Below are positions 8,000 to 16,352 of a DNA stretch of 64,000 nucleotides, piece after piece. The position numbers were made by a program, and so were the translations under genes. Position 1 is the stretch's first letter. Every line of letters begins with the position of its first letter. The notes beneath the pieces are model-generated. The model made no database searches and was not told the DNA's origin. It saw only the letters and a list, made by a program, of their open reading frames with translations. Origin of the DNA: JAGNZR01 sp051652785 (lineage in GTDB: Bacteria; Fusobacteriota; Fusobacteriia; Fusobacteriales; Fusobacteriaceae). The stretch lies in contig JBOFUX010000051.1 in assembly GCA_051652785.1 (NCBI GenBank), positions 84,229-148,228 on the forward strand, given 5' to 3'.

Positions 8000-8731
8000 T
8001 TAATTTATAAGTTTAGAATTCTTTTCTTCGTTTTCTTCTTGACTTTTTCCTACGTTTATATCTTTACTTTCATCTTGCTTTGGAATTGGATTTCCATACA
8101 TCCACTCTACTTGTCTTCTCACACCAGTAAGGTCATACTCTTTTCCTTCAATTATTATTTTGTCATTTTCTGGCATATCTATATACCCTTCTTCAAGAGC
8201 TATTGTTTTATCCAATGAAATTTGTATTTTAACTATTTGTTCTGGATTATCAAGAGGTCTAAACTCAGTTTTAACTAGTTTTATTATCCCTTCTTCTGCC
8301 TTTAGTATTTCTTCTATCATTTTTGGAGTTAATTGTCTTTGTGGTGGATAATCCGCTATAAAAAGATTAGCACTTTCTAAAAAGATTAACTCTTTTCCAT
8401 TTTTTTCAAATATATCAATAGTATATATTCCTCTATCTTTTATTAAAACTTTTTCTAAATCCAGTATTTTTTTTCCAACTCCAAAAGGATCAATCATTGG
8501 AACAAATTCTCCCATTGTTATTAGTTCATCTGTTGGAGAATTTATTCTTATTTCAAAAACTACAGGTTTTAAAAGATTTTCAAAAGTTAAAACTATTGAA
8601 AGACTGTGTAAAGGATGTGGGTACACAGGTTGAATCATATTATCGAATATTCCAATACAGTCTATCCCCCCTGGAATTTGCCCACTCATTTGTGCTTTAT
8701 ATGCGACTATTACACTTTTTAATTTTGCCAT
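8000..8731 (-). CDS. Conserved protein of unknown function (243 residues)
   Basis: The protein begins MAKLKSVIVAYKAQMSG and has no signal peptide or membrane segment. The first 110 residues look like a beta-rich domain (PVYPHPLHSLSIVLTFEN, then a strand/turn pattern), similar in style to DUF6941-type proteins, but I am not sure of that. The C-terminus (from about residue 215) is hydrophilic and low in complexity. AGG-type ribosome site and ATG are clear. It lies 98 bp after ispA and has a good promoter of its own in that gap. No function can be assigned. Confidence 0.55.
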   Translation of the reverse strand: MAKLKSVIVAYKAQMSGQIPGGIDCIGIFDNMIQPVYPHPLHSLSIVLTFENLLKPVVFEIRINSPTDELITMGEFVPMIDPFGVGKKILDLEKVLIKDRGIYTIDIFEKNGKELIFLESANLFIADYPPQRQLTPKMIEEILKAEEGIIKLVKTEFRPLDNPEQIVKIQISLDKTIALEEGYIDMPENDKIIIEGKEYDLTGVRRQVEWMYGNPIPKQDESKDINVGKSQEENEEKNSKLIN

Positions 8732-8782
8732 TTTTCCTCCATTTGTTTATTTTTTCTTTATTTTTATTAATATTTTTATATC

Positions 8783-8812
8783 ATAATAAACTATTTAAAC
8801 CTCTATTGTCAA
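8783..8812 (-). promoter_or_regulatory. Sigma-70 promoter of the 243-residue protein gene
   Basis: TTGACA (8807-8812) and TATTAT (8783-8788) on the minus strand, 18-nt spacer. Confidence 0.6.
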
Positions 8813-8829
8813 GAAAAAGAGCTTTTAAC

Positions 8830-9714
8830 CTAATTTTCTCTTTCAACCATGTAATCTATTAATTCTATTAAAATTTGAGCTGGTTTATTTTTAAAATTTA
8901 TTTTTATAATCTCCTTAGCCTCATTTCCTAAAGAACAAAGAATTTTTTTACTTTCTTCCATTCCAAATATTGAAGGATAAGTTGATTTCTTTGATTTTAA
9001 ATCACTACCTATTGGTTTTCCTAGTTTTTCAAAATCTCCTTCTATATCTAAAATATCATCTTTAATTTGAAAAATTATCCCTAGGAGTTCTGCATATTTT
9101 ATTAAAACATTCTCTGTTTTTTTGTCAGCCTTTCCTATTATACAAGCTGCTTCTATTGGCAATCTTAACAATTTTCCAGTTTTATTCTCGTGTATATATT
9201 TTAAAGTTTTAAAATCTATTTCTTTTCCTTCACTTTCAATATCTACAGTTTGACCACCTATCATTCCTTGAATTCCAGAATGTTTTGAGGTTAGAGATAC
9301 TAACTTCACTATTTGTTCTGGGTTTAAAAAATTATTTTTGTCTACTAATACACCAAAAGCATAAGTTAAAAGAGAATCACCTATTAAAATTCCTTCAGCC
9401 TCTCCAAATTTTTTATGAGTAGTCAATTCTCCTCTTCTGTAGTCATCATTATCTAAAGCAGGTAAATCATCATGGACTAAGGAATAAGAGTGAATCAATT
9501 CTATTGCCATAGCAGTTGGTATTCCCTTTAGTTCATCCTCTTCTAATAATTCTAAGATAGCTAAAAGTAAAATTGGTCTTATTCTTTTCCCACCATTTAA
9601 AACTGAATACCTCATTCCTTTAGAGATTACCAAAGGATACTCTAACTTTTTTAGGCACAGTTCTAAATTTTCATCTATTAATACTTTTTTTTCGTATAAA
9701 TATTTTTTTAGCAC
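8830..9714 (-). CDS. ispA: Farnesyl/geranyl diphosphate synthase (polyprenyl synthetase)
   Basis: 294 residues. The first Asp-rich motif is in LVHDDLPALDNDDYRRGE and the second in IFQIKDDILDIEGD; GGKRIRP near residue 37-43 binds the allylic substrate. It condenses isopentenyl diphosphate units to C15 (or C10-C20) precursors of undecaprenyl phosphate and quinones. The gene lies 2 bp after xseB, an arrangement common in many bacteria. The MEP-pathway gene ispG in this window supplies its substrate. Confidence 0.93.
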   Translation of the reverse strand: MLKKYLYEKKVLIDENLELCLKKLEYPLVISKGMRYSVLNGGKRIRPILLLAILELLEEDELKGIPTAMAIELIHSYSLVHDDLPALDNDDYRRGELTTHKKFGEAEGILIGDSLLTYAFGVLVDKNNFLNPEQIVKLVSLTSKHSGIQGMIGGQTVDIESEGKEIDFKTLKYIHENKTGKLLRLPIEAACIIGKADKKTENVLIKYAELLGIIFQIKDDILDIEGDFEKLGKPIGSDLKSKKSTYPSIFGMEESKKILCSLGNEAKEIIKINFKNKPAQILIELIDYMVEREN

Positions 9715-9716
9715 TA

Positions 9717-9947
9717 TTACACCTCCTCTAGTACCAACTCTTCATTAAAATCTTTTGTTACTTTAATTATTTTCCCTTGAGCTTTATTTAGTAAATCTGA
9801 AGATTTTTTTAATAACTTCATTGCTTTTTCATATTCTTTTATGCTTTCATCTAGGGTTAATTGCCCACTTTCTAAGGAATCTATTATTCCATCTATGTCC
9901 TCTAAATTGTTTTCAAAACTTCCTAATTTTTTTATAATTTTTTCCAT
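9717..9947 (-). CDS. xseB: Exodeoxyribonuclease VII small subunit
   Basis: 76 residues from the ATG at 9945-9947, chosen because CAGGAGGA lies 5 nt upstream; an in-frame upstream ATG would add 12 residues but has no such site. The core LGSFENNLEDIDGIIDSLES and LTLDESIKEYEKAMKLLKKS are the XseB helices. It assembles on the large subunit XseA to degrade single-stranded DNA. xseA is not in the window. Confidence 0.93.
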   Translation of the reverse strand: MEKIIKKLGSFENNLEDIDGIIDSLESGQLTLDESIKEYEKAMKLLKKSSDLLNKAQGKIIKVTKDFNEELVLEEV

Positions 9948-10016
9948 TTTATCCTCCTGAATATTCAATAAATATTTCTGCATATTTTTCTTAAATTATA
10001 GCAGAATTTTATGTTT

Positions 10017-10040
10017 AAAAAAAGTCCTAACGGACTTTTC
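10017..10040 (-). terminator. Rho-independent terminator after rsmD
   Basis: AAAAGTCC (10020-10027) pairs with GGACTTTT (10032-10039) around a 4-nt loop, followed on the minus strand by T7. It ends the prfA-prmC-queA-rsmD operon. Confidence 0.85.
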
Positions 10041-10042
10041 TT

Positions 10043-10591
10043 TTATCTAGTATAAAATGTTATAGTTTTTTTTCCATATTTTCTACAATCAGCTTTTTTA
10101 AATCCTGATAACTCTTCATCTAAATCTTCAAATAAGTGATGCTCACAAATTATAAGACCACCTTCTGCTAATATTTTTGCTTTTTCAATTGCGGACATTA
10201 CTTTTTTACACAAGTCTTGTTTATAAGGAGGATCCATGAATATAATATCAAATTTTTCATCTTTTCTTCCTAATATTTCAACAGCTCTAATAACATCATT
10301 TTTATAAGCTCTACATCTGTCTTCAAAACCTAAAGAATTGATATTTTCAATTATTATTTTAAGTGCTAATTGTTCCTGCTCTATCATTATCGCTTTCTTT
10401 GCTCCACGACTTAAAGCCTCCAAAGCTATATTTCCAGTTCCACTAAATAAATCTAAAAATCTTGCTCCAGTTATATAGGGTGAGATAATAGAAAAAAGAG
10501 ATTCTTTTACACTACCTAAAGTTGGTCTTGTTTCCATTCCTTTTCTACTTTTAAGTTTTTTATTTTTTGCTTCTCCAGCTATTATTCTCAT
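10043..10591 (-). CDS. rsmD: 16S rRNA (guanine966-N2)-methyltransferase
   Basis: 182 residues. It has the SAM-binding motif FLDLFSGTGNIALEALSRGA (about residues 45-64) and the catalytic DPPY motif in IIFMDPPYKQDL. The N-terminus MRIIAGEAKNKKLKS is the typical RsmD start. It methylates G966 of 16S rRNA during 30S assembly. Last gene of an operon whose other members (prfA, prmC, queA) also serve translation. Confidence 0.94.
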   Translation of the reverse strand: MRIIAGEAKNKKLKSRKGMETRPTLGSVKESLFSIISPYITGARFLDLFSGTGNIALEALSRGAKKAIMIEQEQLALKIIIENINSLGFEDRCRAYKNDVIRAVEILGRKDEKFDIIFMDPPYKQDLCKKVMSAIEKAKILAEGGLIICEHHLFEDLDEELSGFKKADCRKYGKKTITFYTR

Positions 10592-10608
10592 TTTTCAACT
10601 CCTAATTT

Positions 10609-11640
10609 TTAATATATAAACATTGCATCTCCGAAACTGAAAAAATGATATCCATTTTTTACTCCTTCTTCATACACAGACATCACAAACTCTCTAGTTG
10701 AAAAAGCCGATACAAGCATGAGAAGAGTTGATTTTGGAAGATGAAAATTTGTTATTAAAGCATCTACTATTTTAAATTTATAACCAGGATATATAAATAT
10801 ATCTGTTTCTGTTTTCATTTTTTGTAAGATACCATTTCTATCAGCAGCAGCCTCTAAAGCTCTTGTAGATGTCGTTCCTACTGAAATTATTCTTCTTCCT
10901 TGATTTTTAGCTAGATTTATTTTTCTAGCAGCTTCTTCTGGAATTTCAAAAACTTCACTGTGCATTTTATGGTCTAGTACATCTTCAACTTGAACAGGTC
11001 TAAAAGTTCCAAGTCCAACTTCTAAAAATATATCTACTATTTCTATCCCTTTTTTCTCTATTTTTTCTATCAATTCTTTTGTAAAGTGAAGACCTGCTGT
11101 TGGTGCTGCAACTGATTCTCCTTTCATAGCATAAACTGTTTGGTATCGCTCTTTTTCTTTTAAAGTTTCTAATATATATGGAGGTAATGGCATTTTTCCA
11201 AGTTTTTCTAAAACTTCTTCAAAACTGCCATTATATGAAAACTTCAGTATTCTATTTCCATCATTTTTTATTTCCACTAACTCTGCCATAAGTTCATTTT
11301 TTTCTCCAATAGAAAGAGTTTGGGATATTTTTAATTTTTTAGCATGTTTTATTAAACATTCCCAAGTATTTAAATCAATTCTTTTAATAAGTAATATTTC
11401 TAATACTGCTCCTGTTTCTTTTTTTCCAAATAATCTAGCTGGAATTACTTTTGTTGAATTTCTAACTAATACATCCCCTGTTTTAAGATAATCTATTATA
11501 TTAAAAAAATTTTTATGCTCAATGGTATTATTTTCTTTATTAACAAGCATAAGTCGTGCGCTATCTCTGGGTTCTCTAGGCTTTTGCCCTATTAGTTCCT
11601 CTGGTAAATTATAATTATAATCATTTAATTTCGTCGACAT
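10609..11640 (-). CDS. queA: S-adenosylmethionine:tRNA ribosyltransferase-isomerase
   Basis: 343 residues with QueA signatures YNLPEELIGQKPREPRDSARLM at the start (shown in part), AAPTAGLHFTKELIEKI and ITNFHLPKSTLLMLVSAF near the end. It transfers the ribosyl part of SAM to preQ1-modified tRNA to form epoxyqueuosine. Its first 20 bases overlap the 3' end of prmC, indicating translational coupling. Confidence 0.97.
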   Translation of the reverse strand: MSTKLNDYNYNLPEELIGQKPREPRDSARLMLVNKENNTIEHKNFFNIIDYLKTGDVLVRNSTKVIPARLFGKKETGAVLEILLIKRIDLNTWECLIKHAKKLKISQTLSIGEKNELMAELVEIKNDGNRILKFSYNGSFEEVLEKLGKMPLPPYILETLKEKERYQTVYAMKGESVAAPTAGLHFTKELIEKIEKKGIEIVDIFLEVGLGTFRPVQVEDVLDHKMHSEVFEIPEEAARKINLAKNQGRRIISVGTTSTRALEAAADRNGILQKMKTETDIFIYPGYKFKIVDALITNFHLPKSTLLMLVSAFSTREFVMSVYEEGVKNGYHFFSFGDAMFIY

Positions 11641-12745
11641 CTTCTTCTCCAGTTTTTATTGCTATTACAACTCTTTGTACTCCACAATAATCTTTTATTA
11701 TCGCAATTAATTTAAATTTATTTTCTTCCATAATGGAGGCTACTTTTTCACCTTGATTATATCCTACTTCAAAGGCTAAATAACCACCAATTTTTAAAAA
11801 TTCTCCTGCCTCTTTAGAGATTTTTTCATAGAAAAAATATCCATCTCCATTATCAGTTAAAGCTATTTTAGGTTCGTATTTTTTTACTTCTATCATTAAA
11901 TTTTCATATTCATCTAATGGAATATAGGGTGGATTTGATACAACCAAATCAAATTCCATCCCTTTTGGAATAGAGTTAAAAACATCTGATTTTTGAAATA
12001 CAACATTTTTTACTTTATTCAACTCTGCATTTTTAGTAGCAATTATAAGAGCTTCATCACTTATATCAAGACCTGTAACAAGGCTACCAGGTAACTCCTT
12101 CCCTAAGGTTACAGCGATCGCTCCACTACCTGTTCCAATATCCAAAATTTTTGGATTTTCAATTTCCATTAAAAGTATTTTGCATTGCTCTACCAATACT
12201 TCAGTATCTGAACGAGGAATTAAAACATGTTCATTAATTAAGAAAGGGTAACCATAAAATTCCCACTCTCCAAATATTTGTTGAAGTGGCTTTCTATACT
12301 TACCTCTTAATATTATCATTCTTTTTATTTCTTTTAAGTCTTCCTCTTGAATTTTTTTAGAAAGTTGAAAATTTAAAAAGCTTTTATTAACTTTTAGTAC
12401 CTTAGAAAAAATATATTCTGCATCTATTCTAAACTCTGGAACTTCTTTCTCTTCTAAGTAAGCAATTGTTTTATTTAAAAGTTCTAAATTAGATTTTTTA
12501 AAATCATCTTTGTCTTCAAGAACTAACTCATTAAAAGTAAGTTTATTTTTTGTCATCTCTCTTAAATATTTTTTTACTGTTTCTTTATCCTCTAAATTCA
12601 TTTCTACCTCAAAATTAGTATATAGAGCTAATCTATCTAATTTTAAAACATAACTAATTAATTTTTCTGCTTCTAATCTTGGCTTTAAAAAAGAGTATTT
12701 TATTAAATACTCTTCAGCAAATTTCAATATTTCTATTAATGTCAT
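11621..12745 (-). CDS. prmC: Release-factor glutamine methyltransferase with a duplicated N-terminal domain
   Basis: 374 residues, about 90 longer than typical PrmC. The C-terminal half has the SAM motif ILDIGTGSGAIAVTLG and the catalytic NPPY (VVSNPPYIPLDEYE). The extra length is a second copy of the helical release-factor-binding domain: residues about 4-62 (ILKFAEEYLIKYSFLKPRLE, AEKLISYVLKLDRLAL) align with about 87-145 (LLNKTIAYLEEKEVPEFRID, AEYIFSKVLKVNKSFL). It methylates the GGQ glutamine of release factors; prfA is directly upstream, 2 bp away. Confidence 0.95.
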   Translation of the reverse strand: MTLIEILKFAEEYLIKYSFLKPRLEAEKLISYVLKLDRLALYTNFEVEMNLEDKETVKKYLREMTKNKLTFNELVLEDKDDFKKSNLELLNKTIAYLEEKEVPEFRIDAEYIFSKVLKVNKSFLNFQLSKKIQEEDLKEIKRMIILRGKYRKPLQQIFGEWEFYGYPFLINEHVLIPRSDTEVLVEQCKILLMEIENPKILDIGTGSGAIAVTLGKELPGSLVTGLDISDEALIIATKNAELNKVKNVVFQKSDVFNSIPKGMEFDLVVSNPPYIPLDEYENLMIEVKKYEPKIALTDNGDGYFFYEKISKEAGEFLKIGGYLAFEVGYNQGEKVASIMEENKFKLIAIIKDYCGVQRVVIAIKTGEEDVDEIK

Positions 12746-12747
12746 AA

Positions 12748-13821
12748 TTAATCTTCCGTACTACTTAACATTTCAGCTTGATTAAATGTAATTAATGCAT
12801 CTATCATCTCATCAATATCTCCATCCATAAAAGCTTCCATTTGATGACTTGTATGCTTTATTCTATGATCAGTTATTCTTCCTTGAGGATAATTATATGT
12901 TCTTATTTTTTCTGATCTATCCCCTGTTCCAACTTGAAGTTTTCTATCGTTAGCTATAGAACTTCTTCTTTTTTCAGCCTCTGCTTCATATAATTTAGCT
13001 GCTAAATGTTTCATAGCTTTTTCTCTATTTTTTATTTGTGATCTTTCATCTTGACATTGTACAATTACTCCAGTTGGTAAATGAGTAATTCTAACTGCTG
13101 AGTCAGTCGTGTTTACATGCTGTCCACCTGCTCCACCTGACCTATAGACATCAATTTTTAAATCCCCTGAATTTATTACTACATCTTTTACTTCATCTAC
13201 TTCTGGCATAACTGCTACTGTTGCTGTAGAAGTATGGATTCTTCCAGAAGATTCAGTTTCCGGAACTCTTTGTACTCTATGTACTCCTGATTCAAATTTA
13301 AGTCTAGAATAAGCTCCTTGTCCCATTATCATAAATACAACTTCTTTCATTCCACCAACACCAACTTCTTGTTGTCCCATTATTTCATATTTCCACTTTC
13401 TTCTTTCTGCATATCTACAATACATTCTAAAAAGATTTCCTGCAAATAGAGCAGCCTCATCTCCACCTGCTCCGCCTCTAATTTCAACTATAACATTTTT
13501 ATCATCATTTTCATCTTTTGGTAGTAAAAGAAGCTTTAGATTTGTTTCGTATTCTGGTAATATTTCTTCAAGATCTTTTATTTCTTCTTGAAGTAGTTCT
13601 CTCATTTCCGCATCTTTTTCATTTTTTATTGCTTCTTTTGAATATTCATAATTTTCTGTGGCATTTTTATATTCATTATATCTTTCAACTATTTCCGATA
13701 TGTTAGTTAAAGCTTTATTGTATTCCATCATTTTCTTAGGATCAGCCAGAACTTCCGGTTGTCCTAGTAGCACTAAAAGATCGCTATGTCTTTGAACTAC
13801 TTCTTCTAACTTATTAAACAT
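12748..13821 (-). CDS. prfA: Peptide chain release factor 1
   Basis: 357 residues. The GGQ peptidyl-hydrolysis motif is in YRSGGAGGQHVNTTDSAVR, and the stop-codon-reading PxT motif is PET in RVPETESSGRIHTSTATV, which identifies RF1 (UAA/UAG) rather than RF2. No programmed frameshift is present, as expected for RF1. It is the first gene of the operon with its modifying enzyme PrmC. Confidence 0.97.
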   Translation of the reverse strand: MFNKLEEVVQRHSDLLVLLGQPEVLADPKKMMEYNKALTNISEIVERYNEYKNATENYEYSKEAIKNEKDAEMRELLQEEIKDLEEILPEYETNLKLLLLPKDENDDKNVIVEIRGGAGGDEAALFAGNLFRMYCRYAERRKWKYEIMGQQEVGVGGMKEVVFMIMGQGAYSRLKFESGVHRVQRVPETESSGRIHTSTATVAVMPEVDEVKDVVINSGDLKIDVYRSGGAGGQHVNTTDSAVRITHLPTGVIVQCQDERSQIKNREKAMKHLAAKLYEAEAEKRRSSIANDRKLQVGTGDRSEKIRTYNYPQGRITDHRIKHTSHQMEAFMDGDIDEMIDALITFNQAEMLSSTED

Positions 13822-13856
13822 CTATCATCAGCTCCTTTTTTCTCTATAACTTATTA

Positions 13857-13885
13857 ATTATATCACAAAATATACTAGAAATCAA
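13857..13885 (-). promoter_or_regulatory. Sigma-70 promoter of prfA-prmC-queA-rsmD
   Basis: TTGATT (13880-13885) and TATAAT (13857-13862) on the minus strand with 17-nt spacing. The -35 box overlaps the T tail of the preceding terminator. Confidence 0.65.
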
Positions 13886-13912
13886 AAAAGAGCTAACATA
13901 TATTAACTCTTC
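13886..13912 (-). terminator. Rho-independent terminator of the ECF sigma operon
   Basis: On the minus strand AAGAGTTAA and TTAGCTCTT pair (one G-U) around a 6-nt loop and are followed by a T run. A second inverted repeat, AAAAGTAAAAA (13916-13926) with TTTTTACTTTT (13944-13954), lies between it and the gene end. Confidence 0.8.
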
Positions 13913-13980
13913 ATTAAAAGTAAAAACATTTTATTTAAAAATATTTTTACTTTTAATATTTTATTTTTAATATTTTGCTT

Positions 13981-14445
13981 TTATAAATTTGTTTTTAGTA
14001 TTTCTAGGCTAGTTTGTTCTTCTAATTCTGTTCTAGTTTGTTGTTCTTTTTTTATTCTTTCAACAGCATATTTTCTAGCTTCTACATATTGCTGACGAGT
14101 TATATATTTAAACATTTCTACTTGACTTCTTATTCTACTTTTCAAAATTTTTGCTTCAATAATACCAATATTATCAAAAATTTTATCTAATTTTTCTAAA
14201 TTTTTTTCAACACCATCTAAAATATACTGATTAGCATTCAATTCTAGCTGTTGCTTATCTAGAGTCAATTTTTTAAACTCTAAAGATGTTTTTTCCATTA
14301 AAACTTTAGCTTTTGCTAATTTTTCAACTTCTACTCCAGCTTCTTTAAAATCTTCATCATACACAATACCAAAACTTCCAACTGTACTTCCTAAAACAAC
14401 AATAGAACAAATTGTACATAGTAATAAATAATATATTTTTTTCAT
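13981..14445 (-). CDS. Secreted CpxP/Spy-like periplasmic protein of the sigma operon
   Basis: 154 residues from the ATG at 14443-14445, which has AGGAGTG upstream overlapping the stop of the preceding gene. A signal segment (YYLLLCTICSIVVLG) is followed by an all-helical, Lys/Glu/Leu-rich mature protein. RSQVEMFKYITRQQYVEARK resembles the L/I-T-x-x-Q motif region of the CpxP/Spy/ZraP group of envelope-stress proteins. That match is short, so the family is inferred mainly from size, helicity and its place behind a sigma factor and a membrane protein. Confidence 0.6.
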   Translation of the reverse strand: MKKIYYLLLCTICSIVVLGSTVGSFGIVYDEDFKEAGVEVEKLAKAKVLMEKTSLEFKKLTLDKQQLELNANQYILDGVEKNLEKLDKIFDNIGIIEAKILKSRIRSQVEMFKYITRQQYVEARKYAVERIKKEQQTRTELEEQTSLEILKTNL

Positions 14446-14456
14446 TATTAACACTC

Positions 14457-14771
14457 CTAACTTTGAAAATCAAACCCAAAAACTTGGTCTGTATTTATTT
14501 CTATCTTTTCAGATTTAAATATATCTTTTGTGAAAAAATGATCTATTTCTATTTTATCGGTATCATTGGATATTTTGTCTTTGTTAAAAACCATTACACT
14601 ATGATTTATTTTTTCTACACTAGATTTTATAAAATTATGATATGAGGTGCTACTTATTATTCCTACTAAAAAAAGAGAAAATGAAGCTTTTAAATATTTT
14701 TTACTTTTTGTTTTCTCCTCTTGTAGCAAATTTTTATAAATATTTGCTCTAACTCTATCTTTTGGTGACAT
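14457..14771 (-). CDS. Small single-pass membrane protein, probable anti-sigma factor
   Basis: 104 residues. A basic cytoplasmic N-terminus (MSPKDRVRANIYKNLLQEEK) is followed by one hydrophobic segment (about residues 28-48, FSLFLVGIISSTSYHNF) and a polar outer part. No known anti-sigma domain is recognisable. The role is inferred from position: 3 bp after an ECF sigma gene and just before a secreted stress-type protein, the order in which membrane anti-sigma factors are commonly found. It is far shorter than E. coli RseA. Confidence 0.5.
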   Translation of the reverse strand: MSPKDRVRANIYKNLLQEEKTKSKKYLKASFSLFLVGIISSTSYHNFIKSSVEKINHSVMVFNKDKISNDTDKIEIDHFFTKDIFKSEKIEINTDQVFGFDFQS

Positions 14772-14774
14772 ACA

Positions 14775-15227
14775 TTATACCTCCATATCTTTTAGTGCTT
14801 TATAATAAATTGATTTAACCGTAGATATATTTAAATTTTTCATTTCAGCTATTTCTTTAAGTTTATAGCCGTATAAATCTTTTAAAATAACTATTTCTTT
14901 TTCACTACCTTTAATTTTAGCTAATTGTTCTTTTAACATGATACTATTATTTGGATCTACCCCATCTTCGATATCAAAAATTTCATCATTTAATTCTAAA
15001 TTAATTTTTTTCTTTCTAAAAAAATCATAGGTTTTGTTTATTGCTATTTTATAAATCCAAGTATATATATTACTATCAGATCTAAAACTTTTAAGGTTTT
15101 TATATACACTCATAAAAACTTCTTGAGCAATGTCTTCTGCATCCTCGGAATTTTTTACACTTCCAAGTATTTTATAATATATTTTATCAAAATATTGTTC
15201 AAAAATATCATCAAAATCCATCATCAT
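14775..15227 (-). CDS. ECF-family RNA polymerase sigma factor (RpoE-like)
   Basis: 150 residues with only regions 2 and 4. Region 2 is FDKIYYKILGSVKNSEDAED plus IAQEVFMSVYKNLKSF and YTWIYKIAINKTYDFFRK; region 4 is the HTH around GYKLKEIAEMKNLNISTVKS. It directs RNA polymerase to special promoters, normally under envelope stress. Upstream is a promoter pattern (15257-15289) also found three times in the small-RNA array at 42.3 kb, indicating autoregulation and the likely regulon. The first codon is ambiguous (ATGATGATG after GGAAGGGA). Confidence 0.93.
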   Translation of the reverse strand: MMMDFDDIFEQYFDKIYYKILGSVKNSEDAEDIAQEVFMSVYKNLKSFRSDSNIYTWIYKIAINKTYDFFRKKKINLELNDEIFDIEDGVDPNNSIMLKEQLAKIKGSEKEIVILKDLYGYKLKEIAEMKNLNISTVKSIYYKALKDMEV

Positions 15228-15256
15228 AGTTTATTCCCTTCCCAATCATTTCTATT

Positions 15257-15289
15257 ATTTAGACTGAATACTTCTCCATAAAGTTTAAA
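15257..15289 (-). promoter_or_regulatory. ECF-type promoter before the sigma operon
   Basis: On the minus strand TTTAAACTTT (15280-15289), 15 nt, GTCTAAAT (15257-15264). AACTT and GTC are typical ECF -35 and -10 cores. The same boxes with the same 15-nt spacing occur at 42279, 42432 and 42585. The predicted transcript starts about 23 nt before the sigma gene. Confidence 0.72.
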
Positions 15290-15293
15290 TTTT

Positions 15294-16352
15294 TTATAAA
15301 AGCTCTATATCTTTTTCTATTATTTTTTTTAATTCTTCTAAAATATTTTCTTCTTTTACTTTTTTTACAACTGTCCCTTTCTTAAATAGAATCCCTACAC
15401 CATTTCCTCCAGCTACTCCATAATCAGCTTCTTTCGCTTCCCCAGGTCCGTTTACTATACATCCCATTACTGCTATTTTTAGATTACAATCTTTATCTTT
15501 AAATTCTTTTTCAACTCGCTTAGCTAAAGTAATTAAATCAATTTCTGTTCTCCCACAAGTAGGACAAGATATTATCTCTGTTCCTTTTCTTAATCCTAAA
15601 ACTTTTAATATTTCTTTTGCTACTTTTATTTCTTCCACTGGATTTTCTGTTAGTGAAACTCTTATTGTTCCTCCTATTCCATCTAACAAAAGAGAGCCTA
15701 TCCCTATAGCAGATTTAATACTTCCTTGAAAGAGTGTCCCAGCTTCTGTAACTCCCAAGTGAAGTGGATAATTTACAAACTTACTTATTTTTCTATACGC
15801 TTCTACCATCATTTTTACATTACTTGATTTTATAGAGATAATTATATCATAAAAATCATATTTTTCTAATAACCCCACATGATACAATGCACTTTCAACC
15901 ATTCCATCTGCTGTTACTTCTCCATATTTTTCTAATATATGTTTTTCAATAGAGCCAGAATTAACTCCTATCCTAATAGGAATTTTTTTTAATTTCGCAG
16001 CTTCGGCTACTAACTTTATTTTTTTCTCATCACCTATATTCCCTGGATTAATTCTTAATTTGTCTATTCCATTCTCAATGGATAAGAGTGCTAATTTATA
16101 ATCAAAATGTATATCTGCTACTAATGGAACATTAACTCTTTCTTTTATTTTTGATATAGCTTGAGCTGCTAATTCATTATTTATTGTCATTCTTACTAGC
16201 TGACACCCTTCTTTTTCCAACTCCAGTATTTGTTTAACCGTTTTTTCTATATCAGAAGTATTAGTGTTCGTCATAGATTGAATAACAATATCATTAGCTC
16301 CACCAATGTAGAGATCACCAATTCTTATTACTTTTGTCATTGTCGTCTCCAT
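15294..16352 (-). CDS. ispG: 4-hydroxy-3-methylbut-2-enyl diphosphate synthase
   Basis: 352 residues, bacterial short form. The [4Fe-4S] cysteines are in ISCPTCGRTEIDL and AVMGCIVNGPGEA, and the N-terminal TIM barrel has DIVIQSMTNTNTSD. It carries out the penultimate step of the MEP isoprenoid pathway. Translation may start at the first ATG or at MTKVIRIGD four codons later. Its first base overlaps the end of the LysM/M23 gene. Confidence 0.96.
   Translation of the reverse strand: METTMTKVIRIGDLYIGGANDIVIQSMTNTNTSDIEKTVKQILELEKEGCQLVRMTINNELAAQAISKIKERVNVPLVADIHFDYKLALLSIENGIDKLRINPGNIGDEKKIKLVAEAAKLKKIPIRIGVNSGSIEKHILEKYGEVTADGMVESALYHVGLLEKYDFYDIIISIKSSNVKMMVEAYRKISKFVNYPLHLGVTEAGTLFQGSIKSAIGIGSLLLDGIGGTIRVSLTENPVEEIKVAKEILKVLGLRKGTEIISCPTCGRTEIDLITLAKRVEKEFKDKDCNLKIAVMGCIVNGPGEAKEADYGVAGGNGVGILFKKGTVVKKVKEENILEELKKIIEKDIELL

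Noticed and set aside
15294..16352. ECF-type promoter motif (GTCAAAAT-like words) inside coding regions, for example in miaB near 19370
   Set aside because: There is no AAACTT-type -35 box at the right distance, and the position is inside a gene.
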